NCBI GenBank assembly: GCA_016712275.1
Contig: JADJRI010000005.1
Location: 62,001 to 126,000, forward strand
Source: Planctomycetota bacterium
GTDB taxonomy: Bacteria; Planctomycetota; Phycisphaerae; UBA1845; UTPLA1
Length of the DNA stretch: 64,000 nucleotides
Reading direction: 5' to 3'
Below the pieces are notes generated by a model. It did not search any database, was not told the DNA's origin, and was given only the letters and a program-made list of their open reading frames with translations. Shown here piece by piece: positions 55,505-64,000 of this stretch (within the stretch, counting starts at the first letter, position 1; every line of letters begins with the position of its first letter). The position numbers were made by a program, and so were the translations under genes.

Positions 55505-56637
55505 TCAACCCCGCCCCATCCGTCGCAGCCACCGAAAATGCGACCCGACCGCCCCGAAAAACGTCTCGTTCGCCGCATACCGCAGGCCGTATTTCTCGCA
55601 TGTGTTCTCGACGATGCGGGCCAGCTTCGGATAGTGAACATGGCAGATTTGCGGAAAGAGATGATGCTCCACCTGAAAATTGAGCCCCCCACCAGCCACG
55701 ACAAAACGCGGTTGTCCCGTGCGAAATCCACCGTCGTTTCGATCTGATGCTCGGCCCAGGCGCTTTCCATCCGGCCGGTCGCCTCGCTGGGCATCGGAAA
55801 ATCGGCCTCTTCGACGCAGTGGGCCAGTTGAAACACAACGCTCAGCACCACCCCCGCCACAAAAGAGGCCGCGGCATAATAGACAACAACGGCCCATGCC
55901 GGATGAAAAATCATCGGGACGACAAACGCCAGCGAAAAGAAAATCGTCTTGCCGCCGATGAACGTGACAAGTTGCTTGCCGCGCGGGCGGGCGATCTTGT
56001 GCTCGCCGATTTTTCCGCTGATCACATTGATGAAATCGTCCAACAGTTGCCACTTCATCGACAGAAAGCCATAGAGAAACCACGTGTAAAAGTGCTGCAC
56101 GCGATGGAAACCGTATCGCTTCTGGTGCGGGGTGAGCCGGCCGAGAAAGCCGAGGTTGATGTCGTCGTCATGGCCGGTCACATTGGTGTAACTGTGGTGA
56201 ATGGCGTTGTGCTTTCGGGCCCAGATGTAGGAACTGGCGCCGAGCAGATCGAGGGTCATGGCCATCATGCGATTGAGCCAGGGGCGCTCTGAATAGGCGT
56301 TGTGGCCGCCATCGTGCTGCACGCTGAAGCCGACGGCCGCGATGGTCAGCCCGACGATAATGGCCAGGATGAGCGCGACCCACCATGGCGCGGGAAGAAA
56401 AACGAGCAGCGCATAAGATGTCGCGAGCCACGTCAGCAGAATCGCCGTTTTCACGTACATCTGCGGACAGTCGCGCTTCTTCAATCCGGTGAAGTTGAAA
56501 TAGCGATCGACGCGGCGGCGCAGCGCGGCCTGAAAGCCATCGCTGTGTGCAAACTTCAGCTTGCCGGGTTCGGGCTTCATCGGAGTGGGTTGAGGCGTGG
56601 ATGGTGCTTGAGCGCTTGCGATCACGGTCGTCGGCAT
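55505..56637 (-). CDS. Fatty acid desaturase (membrane, front-end type), frameshifted
   Basis: A membrane di-iron desaturase that puts a double bond in acyl chains. The three His boxes are HDGGHN (about 108-113), HNAIHH and, near the C-terminus, QVEHHLFP. A Gln instead of the first His in the third box is typical of front-end (delta-5/6-like) and acyl-lipid desaturases. There is no cytochrome b5 domain. The third box is reached only by shifting frame at the G run 55684-55689 (minus strand), where one G is missing. Corrected length is 377 residues. Helices are seen at about 60-100 and 235-275. Confidence 0.9.
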
Positions 56638-56782
56638 GAGAATTCCTGTTGTAGCGGGCTTGTGTCCATGACGACCGGCATGTTAACCGATGATGGGGAA
56701 ATTCCGCGAGGGGTCGCGGAAAGGCGAATTCGGCATCCAAATGCACCGGGGCTGTGGATGAGGAATTCCGCGCAGCTCGACG

Positions 56783-56953
56783 TCAGGGCTTATTGTAGTC
56801 GCGCGGATCCATCCCCTGACGAATCATCTCCATGCGCTCGCGGTGCTTGTGGTTCATGCTGATGACTTGACGAATCAGGCCGCCGAGAATGGCGATGACG
56901 GCAATCCAGGCCCACCAGGGGAACGCTGCCAGAATGTTCGCAAGATTGGCCAT
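56783..56953 (-). CDS. Small membrane protein, 56 residues
   Basis: It starts MANLANILAAFPWWAWIAVI, has one transmembrane helix (about 9-30), then a His/Arg/Met-rich tail (MNHKHRERMEMIRQGMDPRD). Small proteins of this form, with a helix and 'HRERMEMIRQGMDP', are common in bacteria and of unknown role. aggaga lies eight bases before the ATG, so it is very likely translated. It is separate from the desaturase by about 145 bases. Confidence 0.75.
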   Translation of the reverse strand: MANLANILAAFPWWAWIAVIAILGGLIRQVISMNHKHRERMEMIRQGMDPRDYNKP

Positions 56954-57409
56954 ACCCACTTCTCCTCTTCTGCGAGAACCGCATCAATCGGAACATCCTA
57001 ATCGATGTGAGGGGTATTGGGCGGGTGAACGCGAATATTTACGGCCCAAGCAGCACTTGAATCCGATGTGGCAACGCCCGACCCGCAGCGCTTCCGCCAA
57101 TCCGCCATCCACCTTGCGAAATCGGCGAGCCACTCGGTTTTCCGCCCTGATACACTTGCCAAAAGCTCCGGAATCGTATCGAACCAGGCATTTTTCCCGA
57201 CCAAGCCGAAAATTCGACGCCGCCCGGGCTGCTCGGCAAAAGATTGCCGCAGGCTTCGGAATCGATAGGATTTTGGGAACCACGCGCCGAAATCGCAGCC
57301 AGAAGTCTTTCGGCCGTGGTTTGAAGCCGATACCGATGTATGCGATTTCAAATGGGCCCGGCGCCCATTTCTTAACCGCCGATGGATAACCGGCGCACTG
57401 GAAAGCCCA
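56954..57409. other. Region between the small membrane protein and tatC
   Basis: No secure gene. On the minus strand one frame reads in a protein-like way (about 57330-56998; see the separate low-confidence entry). No terminator or promoter is obvious. Confidence 0.4.
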
Positions 57410-57528
57410 ATGGCGGAACCCTTGAAGGAAATAGACGACTCTGCAGTCGAATCGGCGCGGATGTCTTTTGGCGAGCATCTTGAAGAACTTCGCACGCGCA
57501 TTATCCGCGCGCTGTGGGGCCTGATCAT
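56998..57528 (-). CDS. Doubtful gene, protein-like only in its last third
   Basis: An open frame of 176 residues. The C-terminal part, GKNAWFDTIPELLASVSGRK then TEWLADFARWMADWRKRCGS, has natural composition and ends HPPNTPHID before TAG. The first part overlaps tatC head to head, which is unlikely to be real. A different frame upstream (FEIAYIGIGFKPRPKDFWLR) is also protein-like, so this could be one gene split by a frameshift. I do not recognise it. Confidence 0.25.
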   Translation of the reverse strand: MIRPHSARIMRVRSSSRCSPKDIRADSTAESSISFKGSAIGLSSAPVIHRRLRNGRRAHLKSHTSVSASNHGRKTSGCDFGAWFPKSYRFRSLRQSFAEQPGRRRIFGLVGKNAWFDTIPELLASVSGRKTEWLADFARWMADWRKRCGSGVATSDSSAAWAVNIRVHPPNTPHID

Positions 57529-58474
57529 CGCTTCAGTGATTTGCTATTACTTCGGCGATGTCATCATCGGGACACTCACCGCGCCGTATTATGTGGCGAT
57601 GCGCGATCTGGGTTTCGACCCGCGCATGGTCCAGATCAATCCGACTGAAGCATTCCTTGAATACTTTAAGATTTCCCTGGAGTTCGGCTTCGTTCTCGCG
57701 GCGCCGTGGGTGCTCTATCAGATATGGCAGTTTGTCGGCACGGGACTGTATCCGCACGAAAAGAAATGGGTCAGCCGGTTCGGGCCCGCATCGATGGCGC
57801 TGTTTGTAATTGGCGCGTCATTCATGGTGCTCATCGTGCTGACGGGCCTCATGCAATTCCTCATAGGCTTTTCAAAGAGCTTTCCGCTCCCCAGCGACAG
57901 TAATCCGCTGGTGCAGGTGCTGGAAAAATGGAAGGGCATGGAAGCCCCCACGTCGATGCCGTCAAATCCGCCGATGATGATTCCCGTGGTAACAAGTTCG
58001 CCGGCCGAACCGAAAGCAGGCGAAATCTGGTTCAACGAGTCGACGCGCAAACTCTACATTCGCGGCGCCGAGGAAACCTATGAGCAGGCGCTGGTGAAAT
58101 CGAGCGCCTCGCAATTCGTGCAACCCTTCTTCAGCGTATCGGATTACCTGGGCTTCGTGGTCGATTTGGCGCTGGCGTTCGGACTCGGCTTCCAAATCCC
58201 CATCGTCGTGGTGTTCCTGATTTTGCTGGACATTGTCTCGCCCGACAGGATGTCGGCCGCGCGGAAATACGTCATCTTTGGCATATCCATCGCGGCGGCC
58301 GTGGTAACGCCGTCGCCGGACATCGGCACCATGATGATGCTGATGATTCCGATGGTGATCTTGTTTGAGATGGGCTTGGTCGTGGGACGGCTGCTGGAAA
58401 CGGCGTTCGACGGCGACCTAAAATACGCGACGCTGGTCGCCGGCTGCTCGACAATTGCCCAAAATCGGCCATAA
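57410..58474 (+). CDS. tatC: TatC, twin-arginine translocase subunit, with periplasmic insertion
   Basis: TatC binds twin-arginine signal peptides and exports folded proteins. MSFGEHLEELRTRIIRALWG (18-37) and PTEAFLEYFKISLEFGF (78-94, with the conserved Glu of the FxxxFK motif) are canonical. Six helices are visible. Between helix 3 and helix 4 there is an extra segment of about 75 residues (158-235) compared with E. coli TatC. It is Pro-rich at first (MEAPTSMPSNPPMMIP) and then seems to form strands (AGEIWFNESTRKLYIRGA). This is in the second periplasmic loop. tatA or tatB is not seen next to it. Confidence 0.93.
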   Translation: MAEPLKEIDDSAVESARMSFGEHLEELRTRIIRALWGLIIASVICYYFGDVIIGTLTAPYYVAMRDLGFDPRMVQINPTEAFLEYFKISLEFGFVLAAPWVLYQIWQFVGTGLYPHEKKWVSRFGPASMALFVIGASFMVLIVLTGLMQFLIGFSKSFPLPSDSNPLVQVLEKWKGMEAPTSMPSNPPMMIPVVTSSPAEPKAGEIWFNESTRKLYIRGAEETYEQALVKSSASQFVQPFFSVSDYLGFVVDLALAFGLGFQIPIVVVFLILLDIVSPDRMSAARKYVIFGISIAAAVVTPSPDIGTMMMLMIPMVILFEMGLVVGRLLETAFDGDLKYATLVAGCSTIAQNRP

Positions 58475-58545
58475 TAAGGAGCTTCCGATTTTCGCCGCGA
58501 TGCGACAAGGATCGGACCGGCCGGGCAATGGCCCGGCGACAATTT

Positions 58546-58632
58546 GGAGAGGTGTCCGAGTGGCTGAAGGAGCCGCATTCGAAATGCGGTCTACGGGTAA
58601 CTGTAGCGGGGGTTCGAATCCCTCCCTCTCCG
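58546..58632 (+). tRNA. tRNA-Ser (anticodon CGA)
   Basis: An 87-base tRNA. The acceptor stem ggagagg pairs with cctctcc (58625-58631), the D arm is tgtccgagtggctgaaggag, the anticodon stem-loop is ccgcattcgaaatgcgg with loop ttcgaaa (anticodon CGA, reads UCG), the long class II variable arm is tctacgggtaactgtagc, and the T arm is gggggttcgaatccctc. The discriminator is G, and CCA is not encoded. Confidence 0.95.
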
Positions 58633-58804
58633 TTTCAAAAATATCTTGGCCGGCTTTTTCAACGGCAGTCTACCTGAGAATCGACCTACAACAGAAGACC
58701 AAGCGAGACAACGCGGAGAGCATGGCGCTCTTGCGCGATACCGTGAAGCGAAATGACCCGATGACTCGGGCATGGATACGTCGCTCGACAAAGAAAGGAA
58801 CCAC

Positions 58805-59359
58805 ATGGACCTCTTCTCGCTCTGGCTGCCCATTCTTCTCTCCGCTGCGGCCGTCTGGATCGTGGCCGCCATCGTCTGGATGGCCCTTCCGCATCACAAA
58901 AATGATTTCATTCGCCTCCCCGACGAGGACGGCTTCATGGATGATCTCCGCAAGCGCGGCATCAAGCCCGGCAACTATGTTTTTCCCGATTTCCGCGGCC
59001 GCGACGCAATGAAGTCGGAGAAGGTGTGCAAGGCACTCGAGGAAGGCCCGGTCGGCCACCTCAGCCTCTGGCAGCCGCCGCTCGGCATGGCCGGCAAGAT
59101 GGTCGGCACCTTCCTCGTCTATCTCGTCGTCAGAACCCTTATTGCTTACCTCGCCTCCATCACGCTCCCCAAGCCCGCCGATTTCTCGAAGGTATTCCAA
59201 GTCGTCGGCACCGCCGGCATCCTCGCCTACTCGTTCGCCTTCATCCCCAACGGCATCTGGTTCGGCGCCTACAAGCGAACCATCGTCGCCGGCATCATCG
59301 ACGGCATCGTCTTCGGCCTCATCACCGGAGCCATCTTCGCCTGGGGCTGGCCACATTGA
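58805..59359 (+). CDS. Conserved membrane protein, unknown function
   Basis: A 184-residue protein starting MDLFSLWLPILLSAAAVWIV. One helix at the start (about 6-28), a soluble part with DEDGFMDDLRKRGIKPGNYVFPDF, then three helices (about 90-110, 128-148 and 160-182). The YVFP-DFRG segment recurs in a family of bacterial membrane proteins of unknown role, which is how I know the type. aaagga lies 7-8 bases before the ATG at 58805. It comes soon after the tRNA gene. Confidence 0.8.
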   Translation: MDLFSLWLPILLSAAAVWIVAAIVWMALPHHKNDFIRLPDEDGFMDDLRKRGIKPGNYVFPDFRGRDAMKSEKVCKALEEGPVGHLSLWQPPLGMAGKMVGTFLVYLVVRTLIAYLASITLPKPADFSKVFQVVGTAGILAYSFAFIPNGIWFGAYKRTIVAGIIDGIVFGLITGAIFAWGWPH

Positions 59360-59678
59360 GTGACCGGCGCCGCGGAATGTTGCCGCGGGGCGATATTCGT
59401 GCGCTGCTTGCATCAAGCCGGTCGGAGGCGGCTCAATCTTCGCCCGGTAGGGCGGAAAAAGTTGAGGCAGGGCATCCGCCACCAGTGACTGAAGTCACTG
59501 GCAACCATCGTGCGCCCTTCGGGCGAAAATGCATTGCTCGCCGCGGACGAAGGTGTCAGCTTTGCTGCGGGAGAAGATGCAGGGCCCCGGGCACTCTTAC
59601 TCCGATGCGGGCGACTGCGCGTGCGAATTGGTAACGAGACATATTGGCGCGCAGCGCGGGAGCTTCTACGATTCTCCC
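59360..59678. other. Intergenic with a perfect palindrome
   Basis: No gene seen. A perfect palindrome ccagtgact/agtcactgg (59482-59501) with a two-base loop is a type of widespread repeat. A second one, gcccttcgggc, follows at 59514-59524. They are the sort of palindromes that fill the block at 48 kb. Confidence 0.6.
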
Positions 59679-60248
59679 ATGCCTCAGATCAACACATTCC
59701 TGACATTCAACAACCAGGCCGAGGAAGCGGCCCGGTTCTACACATCGATTTTCCCCAACTCGAAAGTCTCGCGCGTTACGCACTACCCCGACCTTGGCCC
59801 CCAATCGCCCTTCAAAACCGGCAGCGTCATGACCGTCGAATTCACCCTCGACGGCCGCGCGTTCACCGCCCTCAACGGCGGGCCGCAATTCACGTTCACC
59901 CAGGGCTTCTCCATCGCCGTGCTCTGCGACACGCAAGAGCAGGTGGATGAATACTGGGACAAGTTCGTCGCGGCCGGCGGCACGCCCGTCGCCTGCGGCT
60001 GGATCACCGACCACTTCGGCGTCTCGTGGCAGATCGATCCAAAAATACTGATCGAGATGGTCTCCGATCCCGACCCGATGAAGGCCGGCAAAGCCATGCA
60101 GGCGATGATGACGATGGTCAAGATCGACAGCGAACAGCTCAAGCGCATTGGCAATATGAAGGCATGCCCCAAGGCCCGCGAACGACGATCAAACCCAAAC
60201 TACAAACGAACACGCGAGGCTCGAAATAGGGCCGCGCCAATTTATTGA
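59679..60248 (+). CDS. VOC-family protein (PhnB-like)
   Basis: A 189-residue glyoxalase/bleomycin-resistance fold protein of the PhnB/3-dmu-9_3-mt type. MPQINTFLTFNNQAEEAARF and YTSIFPNSKVSRVTHYPDLG open the fold; LNGGPQFTFTQGFSIAVLC, EQVDEYWDKFVAAGGTPVAC and WITDHFGVSWQIDPKIL follow. Family members differ in function and many are uncharacterised. A basic tail of about 30 residues (KARERRSNPNYKRTREARN) is unusual and might be read past the native end. The ATG at 59679 is the first residue of the fold. Confidence 0.88.
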   Translation: MPQINTFLTFNNQAEEAARFYTSIFPNSKVSRVTHYPDLGPQSPFKTGSVMTVEFTLDGRAFTALNGGPQFTFTQGFSIAVLCDTQEQVDEYWDKFVAAGGTPVACGWITDHFGVSWQIDPKILIEMVSDPDPMKAGKAMQAMMTMVKIDSEQLKRIGNMKACPKARERRSNPNYKRTREARNRAAPIY

Positions 60249-60353
60249 AGTAATGCGACAGCTGACCGTGGCCCAGAATTCGGCTTGGTTGGCAATTGCA
60301 CTTTCTTGCGACGTACCTGACTTGAGAAACCATCGTTGGCGGCGCACCACCGC

Positions 60354-61661
60354 TCAAGCCATTTCATCCTGCAAATCCGCGGTCTCGATGACGCGCATCG
60401 TTGCTTCCACGCGCCTGAGCTCCGCCATTTCCTTCCCCGCCGCCGCCGCATCCAAGTCCTTCAACTTACGCGCGCTCGGCAGCGTCCGCGATTCCCAATT
60501 GCCCACGGCCTGGTCATACGCCTTGGCCGCCTGTTCGATGCCGCCGCGAATCTTGTCCAGGTATTCCGCGAATTTGCAGAGCCGCTCGTGCAGCTCGCGC
60601 CCCGCCTCGGCGATCTTCTCCGAATTCTCCGCCACCTGCTGCTGCTGCCAGCCATAGCGAATCGCCATCAGCAGTGCGGCCAATGTCGTCGGCGAGGCCA
60701 ATAGCACGCGCTGCCCCATGCCATCCTGCAATAGTTCCGGATCTTCGCCGACGGCCGCCGCGAAGAACACCTCGCCGGGCATGAACATCACCACGAATTC
60801 CGGCGACTGCGAAAGGCGACTCCAGTATTCCTTCGCCGCCAACGATCGCAGTGTCACCCGCACGTCCTTCGCGAATTTAGACAGGTGGCTTTTTCGGGTC
60901 GCGTCGTCCGTCGCCTGCACGGCATCGAGATAGGCCGACGCATTGACCTTCGAGTCGATCACAATCGAACGGCCGCCCGGCAGTCTCACCACCATGTCGG
61001 GTTTTTGACGGCCGCTTTCTCCATCGGACACCGACTGCTCGGTAAAATCGCAGTAGCCCGACATGCCGGTCAGCTCGACCACATTGCGAAGCGTCACTTC
61101 GCCCCATTTGCCCTTGGCGCCGGGCTGCCGCAATGCCGCCACCAGGCTCTGCGTCTCGCGACTGAGCAGCTCCCGCCCCTGTTCGATCCGCTGCATCTGT
61201 TTCGTCAGCCCGCCATAGGCCTCGGCGCGAACTTTCTCGAGTTCCTTGATCTGCGCCTCGTATCGCGCGAGCTGCTCGCGCAGCGGCTTCATTTTCTCAT
61301 CCGCGAGCGTCATGAATTGTTCGTTGTTGTTTTTCAGCGCCGCGGCCGATAGCGCCCCGAAGGCGTCCTTCACCTTCTTCTCCATCTCCTCGATCTGTCG
61401 CCGCTGCTCCGCGAAATGTTCCCGCGCCGACTCCAATCGGGCCCGCGATTCGCTTTCCGACCGTTCCTGCCGCGAGAGCGTTTCGCGAAGCGCAACCATC
61501 TCAGCATCGCGCGACGCAAGCTGTCCACGCAGTTCCACAGCCGTCGCATTCAAACCGGCCGCCTCACCCGCGAGCGACGACCGACCCCGCTGGAGACCGA
61601 TCCAAACGCCGGCCGCACCACCGAGTACGAGCCCTCCCAACAATACAAATACGTCCGTCAT
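60354..61661 (-). CDS. rmuC: DNA recombination protein RmuC
   Basis: RmuC limits inversions at short inverted repeats and is related to restriction-like nucleases. A 435-residue protein: an N-terminal membrane helix (VFVLLGGLVLGGAAGVWIGL), a long coiled coil (about 35-165), and the nuclease-like core GAKGKWGEVTLRNVVELTGM, KPDMVVRLPGGRSIVIDSKV, EFVVMFMPGEVFFAAAVGED and LLASPTTLAALLMAIRYGWQ. These match the family well. It is notable that it lives in a genome rich in short inverted repeats. The ATG at 61661 is preferred over an earlier one that adds four residues. Confidence 0.93.
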   Translation of the reverse strand: MTDVFVLLGGLVLGGAAGVWIGLQRGRSSLAGEAAGLNATAVELRGQLASRDAEMVALRETLSRQERSESESRARLESAREHFAEQRRQIEEMEKKVKDAFGALSAAALKNNNEQFMTLADEKMKPLREQLARYEAQIKELEKVRAEAYGGLTKQMQRIEQGRELLSRETQSLVAALRQPGAKGKWGEVTLRNVVELTGMSGYCDFTEQSVSDGESGRQKPDMVVRLPGGRSIVIDSKVNASAYLDAVQATDDATRKSHLSKFAKDVRVTLRSLAAKEYWSRLSQSPEFVVMFMPGEVFFAAAVGEDPELLQDGMGQRVLLASPTTLAALLMAIRYGWQQQQVAENSEKIAEAGRELHERLCKFAEYLDKIRGGIEQAAKAYDQAVGNWESRTLPSARKLKDLDAAAAGKEMAELRRVEATMRVIETADLQDEMA

Positions 61662-62210
61662 GCAAACACTCAATTCAGATGATTCATCCGACCGTTACAA
61701 ATTCACCGGCACTCCATTCGGCCCCATCATAAACCAAATCTGCGTCCGGGCTCGGCGCGCCGCAAAGGTCAAACGGACTTGGAGGCCCAAAAATGGGCTG
61801 GAATATTGTTTTTCAGTTTTCGTCTTGTCAGAATGCCGTCGAAGCGCTCTACTTACCACGATTTGGTTGATTCGGACGATAATCGAATAGGAGACAAATG
61901 GACTGTCTCAGCATTCGCAATCAATTTGAAGGAGCAGCCTGCAACATTATGCGATAAAATGACTTACAGACGCATTTCCGCGAATTTCCACACGCTGGAT
62001 TCGCATTCCTCACAGCTGTTTGAACGAAAAAACGTTCATTTTCCTTGTATTTGTCCTCTTGGCGCGCTAAATTCTGACCAGTTGTCATTTGCCTGAATCG
62101 AAATCAATCCGTTCGGCGAATCACAATTGCACGAAAGACTGGCGCACAGAGGTCACGGACCGCATCGGCCACCCGGATATTCGGGAGGCCACTTTTGACA
62201 GGATTAACCC
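61662..62210. other. Intergenic, no supported gene
   Basis: About 550 bases between divergent rmuC and the desaturase. The sequence is A+T-richer. A frame from 61834 (MPSKRSTYHDLVDSDDNRIG) stays open to 62096, but has no recognisable motif or ribosome site. I treat it as non-coding. No hairpin or promoter stands out. Confidence 0.45.
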
Positions 62211-63176
62211 GTGCCTTCAATCGCCCGCCCGTTTCGTCGCATCATTGAATTGTTGGATTCACATCGGTTTCAGCAAAACCCGGCTGATCCGAATTGGACC
62301 CGGAGCGACCCTGTTCGATGGATTCCATACATTATTCTGCATGCCGGTTGCCTCGGCCTCATCTGGGTGGGGTTCAGCTGGACGGCGCTTCTCGTGGCAG
62401 CCTTCCTCTATGTCGTGCGCATGTTTGCGATTACCGGTTTCTATCACCGCTTTTTTTCGCATCGAACATTCAGAACTTCGCGATTCGGCCAGTTTATTTT
62501 TGCCGTCTGGGGAAACACGGCCGCACAGCGCGGGCCGCTCTGGTGGGCCGCACAACATCGCAAACACCACTCCCATTCCGACGAACCGGAGGATGCCCAC
62601 TCCCCGCTTCAACATGGACTATATTGGAGCCACTTCGGCTGGCTGACCGCCCGCTCGAACATGCCGACCGACCTTCACCTTGTTCCCGATCTTGCAAAGT
62701 ACCCGGAACTGGTCTTCCTCGATCGATTCGATTGGATCGTGCCGATTCTTCTCGGCGGCTTCCTCTATGGCCTGGGCGAACTTCTGGCACTCACGGCGCC
62801 GGGCCTGGCCACCAACGGCTGGCAAATGCTGGTCTACGGCTTTTTTGTCTCAACCGTCGTTCTCTTTCACGCGACCTGTCTCGTCAATTCGCTGGCCCAC
62901 ACGATGGGCACCCGCCGATTCGAAACCAAGGACGACAGCCGCAACAACCTGTTCATCGCCATCGTGACGATGGGCGAGGGCTGGCACAACAACCACCATC
63001 GCTATCCCGCATCGGCCCGCCAGGGCTTTTATTGGTGGGAGATCGATGTCACGTATTATCTTCTGAAAGCCATGCAACGAGTCGGACTCGTCTGGGACAT
63101 CAAGCCGGTGCCGCTGAAGGTGCTGGAGGATGCAAAGGAGCGGCATCGCGACAAGGCCGTCGCACGCGCCGCATAG
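62211..63176 (+). CDS. Acyl-CoA (delta-9 type) desaturase
   Basis: A 321-residue membrane desaturase of the stearoyl-CoA 9-desaturase type. The three His boxes are HRFFSH (about 79-84), HRKHHSH (about 116-122) and HNNHHRYP (about 258-265), with helices before and between. It adds a cis double bond to saturated chains. The start is a GTG at 62211. The next gene on the same strand begins seven bases later, so they form an operon. It belongs to a different branch from the desaturase at 55.5-56.6 kb. Confidence 0.92.
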   Translation: MPSIARPFRRIIELLDSHRFQQNPADPNWTRSDPVRWIPYIILHAGCLGLIWVGFSWTALLVAAFLYVVRMFAITGFYHRFFSHRTFRTSRFGQFIFAVWGNTAAQRGPLWWAAQHRKHHSHSDEPEDAHSPLQHGLYWSHFGWLTARSNMPTDLHLVPDLAKYPELVFLDRFDWIVPILLGGFLYGLGELLALTAPGLATNGWQMLVYGFFVSTVVLFHATCLVNSLAHTMGTRRFETKDDSRNNLFIAIVTMGEGWHNNHHRYPASARQGFYWWEIDVTYYLLKAMQRVGLVWDIKPVPLKVLEDAKERHRDKAVARAA

Positions 63177-63183
63177 GGCGCTC

Positions 63184-64000
63184 ATGAAAATAGCCATCGT
63201 CGGTTCCGGCATATCGGGACTCGTTACAGCCTGGCTTCTACAGGGCGAACACGAGATCACGGTGTTCGAAGCCGACGATCGCATTGGCGGTCACACCCAC
63301 ACCATCCCGGTTGTCGAAGGTGACCGAAAACACCAGGTCGATACGGGCTTTATTGTCTTTAACGAAGCCGCTTATCCCAATTTCTGCAAGTTGCTGAGGC
63401 GTCTGGGTGTCGAAAGCCAGCCAAGCGACATGAGCTTCGGTGTCTCCTGCGAGCGCACCGGCCTTGAATACGCAGGTACCAATCTCAACACGCTGTTCGC
63501 ACAGCGGCGCAATCTCCTTCGTCCATCGTTTCATCGCATGCTCCGGGATGTTGTGCGGTTCAACAAAACCGCGCTGGCCCACGCCCGCAACGGACACGCC
63601 GACAATACGCTCTCCGAATATCTCGCGTCCGAGAGCTACTCCCGCGAATTCATCGAAAACTACATCCTACCCATGGGCGCCGCAGTCTGGTCCACCGAAC
63701 CGGTCGAGTTCGGCCGGGTGCCGCTGAAATTCTTCGTGGAGTTTTTCGAGAACCACGGCATGCTGGCCGGTTTCGACCGGCCGACATGGCGCGTCATTCG
63801 CGGCGGCTCCTATCGCTACACCGAAAAACTCATCGCCGGCTTTCGCGACCGTATCTATACAGGCACGCCGGTTCTTTCGATTCGAAGGCATGCGGACTAT
63901 GTGAATGTCCAAACACACGAGGGCGTCGCGCGGTTCGATCAGGTTGTCATCGCAGCCCACAGCGATCAGGCCCTGCGCATGCTGGCAGATGCAACCTCGA
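63184..64000 (+). CDS. FAD-dependent amine-oxidase-like oxidoreductase (partial)
   Basis: The gene runs off the window's end; 272 residues are visible. It starts MKIAIVGSGISGLVTAWLLQ, a Rossmann FAD-binding motif (GxGxxG), then FEADDRIGGHTHTIPVVEGD and VDTGFIVFNEAAYPNFCKLL. ENYILPMGAAVWSTEPVEFG and VIRGGSYRYTEKLIAGFRDR also match the family. Proteins of this type are often encoded with cyclopropane fatty acid synthase, DUF1365 and desaturase genes, so a role in fatty-acid modification is likely. The start is the ATG seven bases after the desaturase stop. Confidence 0.9.
   Translation, partial: MKIAIVGSGISGLVTAWLLQGEHEITVFEADDRIGGHTHTIPVVEGDRKHQVDTGFIVFNEAAYPNFCKLLRRLGVESQPSDMSFGVSCERTGLEYAGTNLNTLFAQRRNLLRPSFHRMLRDVVRFNKTALAHARNGHADNTLSEYLASESYSREFIENYILPMGAAVWSTEPVEFGRVPLKFFVEFFENHGMLAGFDRPTWRVIRGGSYRYTEKLIAGFRDRIYTGTPVLSIRRHADYVNVQTHEGVARFDQVVIAAHSDQALRMLADATS

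Overview
The window looks like one chromosomal contig piece from a member of the Planctomycetota, most likely a Phycisphaerae-type lineage. This is inferred from gene content, not from a marker-gene tree. The clues are moderately high G+C, an H-X9-DG-like prepilin with a strong FTLIELLVVISIIALLISILLPAI-type start, an ECF sigma factor directly followed by a Ser/Thr kinase with WD40 repeats, a huge dockerin-bearing Cys-rich secreted protein, short zinc-ribbon membrane proteins that begin MRCPxC, RHS/YD-repeat proteins with exchangeable C-termini, and abundant short palindromic intergenic repeats.

Layout. 0-13 kb: a broken acyl-CoA dehydrogenase, a barrel-like hypothetical protein, an NSS-type sodium:solute symporter with a 39-residue partner ORF, a hypothetical protein, then the classic pair penicillin-binding protein 1C plus bacterial alpha-2-macroglobulin (thioester CVEQ). 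13-23 kb: small lipoproteins, a methyltransferase, a MazG-like pyrophosphohydrolase, a YjdF/DUF2238 membrane protein, a metzincin-like lipoprotein protease, a candidate structured RNA, an aldehyde dehydrogenase carrying an in-frame repeat insertion, and recA. 22.8-32 kb: the 1738-residue Cys-rich/dockerin protein, and divergently the sigma factor-kinase pair. 32-40 kb: a surface-polysaccharide cluster (CgeB-like glycosyltransferase, heparinase II/III-like protein, Wzt/TagH-type ABC ATPase) and an Asp-tailed secreted protein. 40-48 kb: zinc-ribbon protein, prepilin-like protein, panB, a lipoprotein, a transglutaminase-like protein, an Asp-rich lipoprotein, a PilT-like ATPase and an aquaporin. 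48-55 kb: an accessory island of palindromic repeats and two nearly identical 5'-truncated RHS core cassettes, each followed by a different A+T-richer C-terminal tip and unrelated downstream genes. 55-64 kb: two desaturases, tatC, tRNA-Ser(CGA), a VOC-family protein, rmuC and the start of an FAD oxidoreductase.

How the genes work together. PBP1C-alpha-2-macroglobulin is envelope synthesis and defence. The sigma factor and kinase form a regulatory module. Glycosyltransferase, heparinase-like protein and ABC ATPase point to surface glycan handling. The second desaturase and the FAD oxidoreductase fit membrane-lipid modification. The RHS island is the most variable part and the best candidate for an undescribed tip-exchange system.

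An important caution: at least seven conserved genes are broken by 1-2 base indels, mostly in GC/CG runs or homopolymers. In every case the corrected length is a whole number of codons. I read this as mainly sequencing or assembly error, so the frameshifted entries should be treated as probably intact genes.
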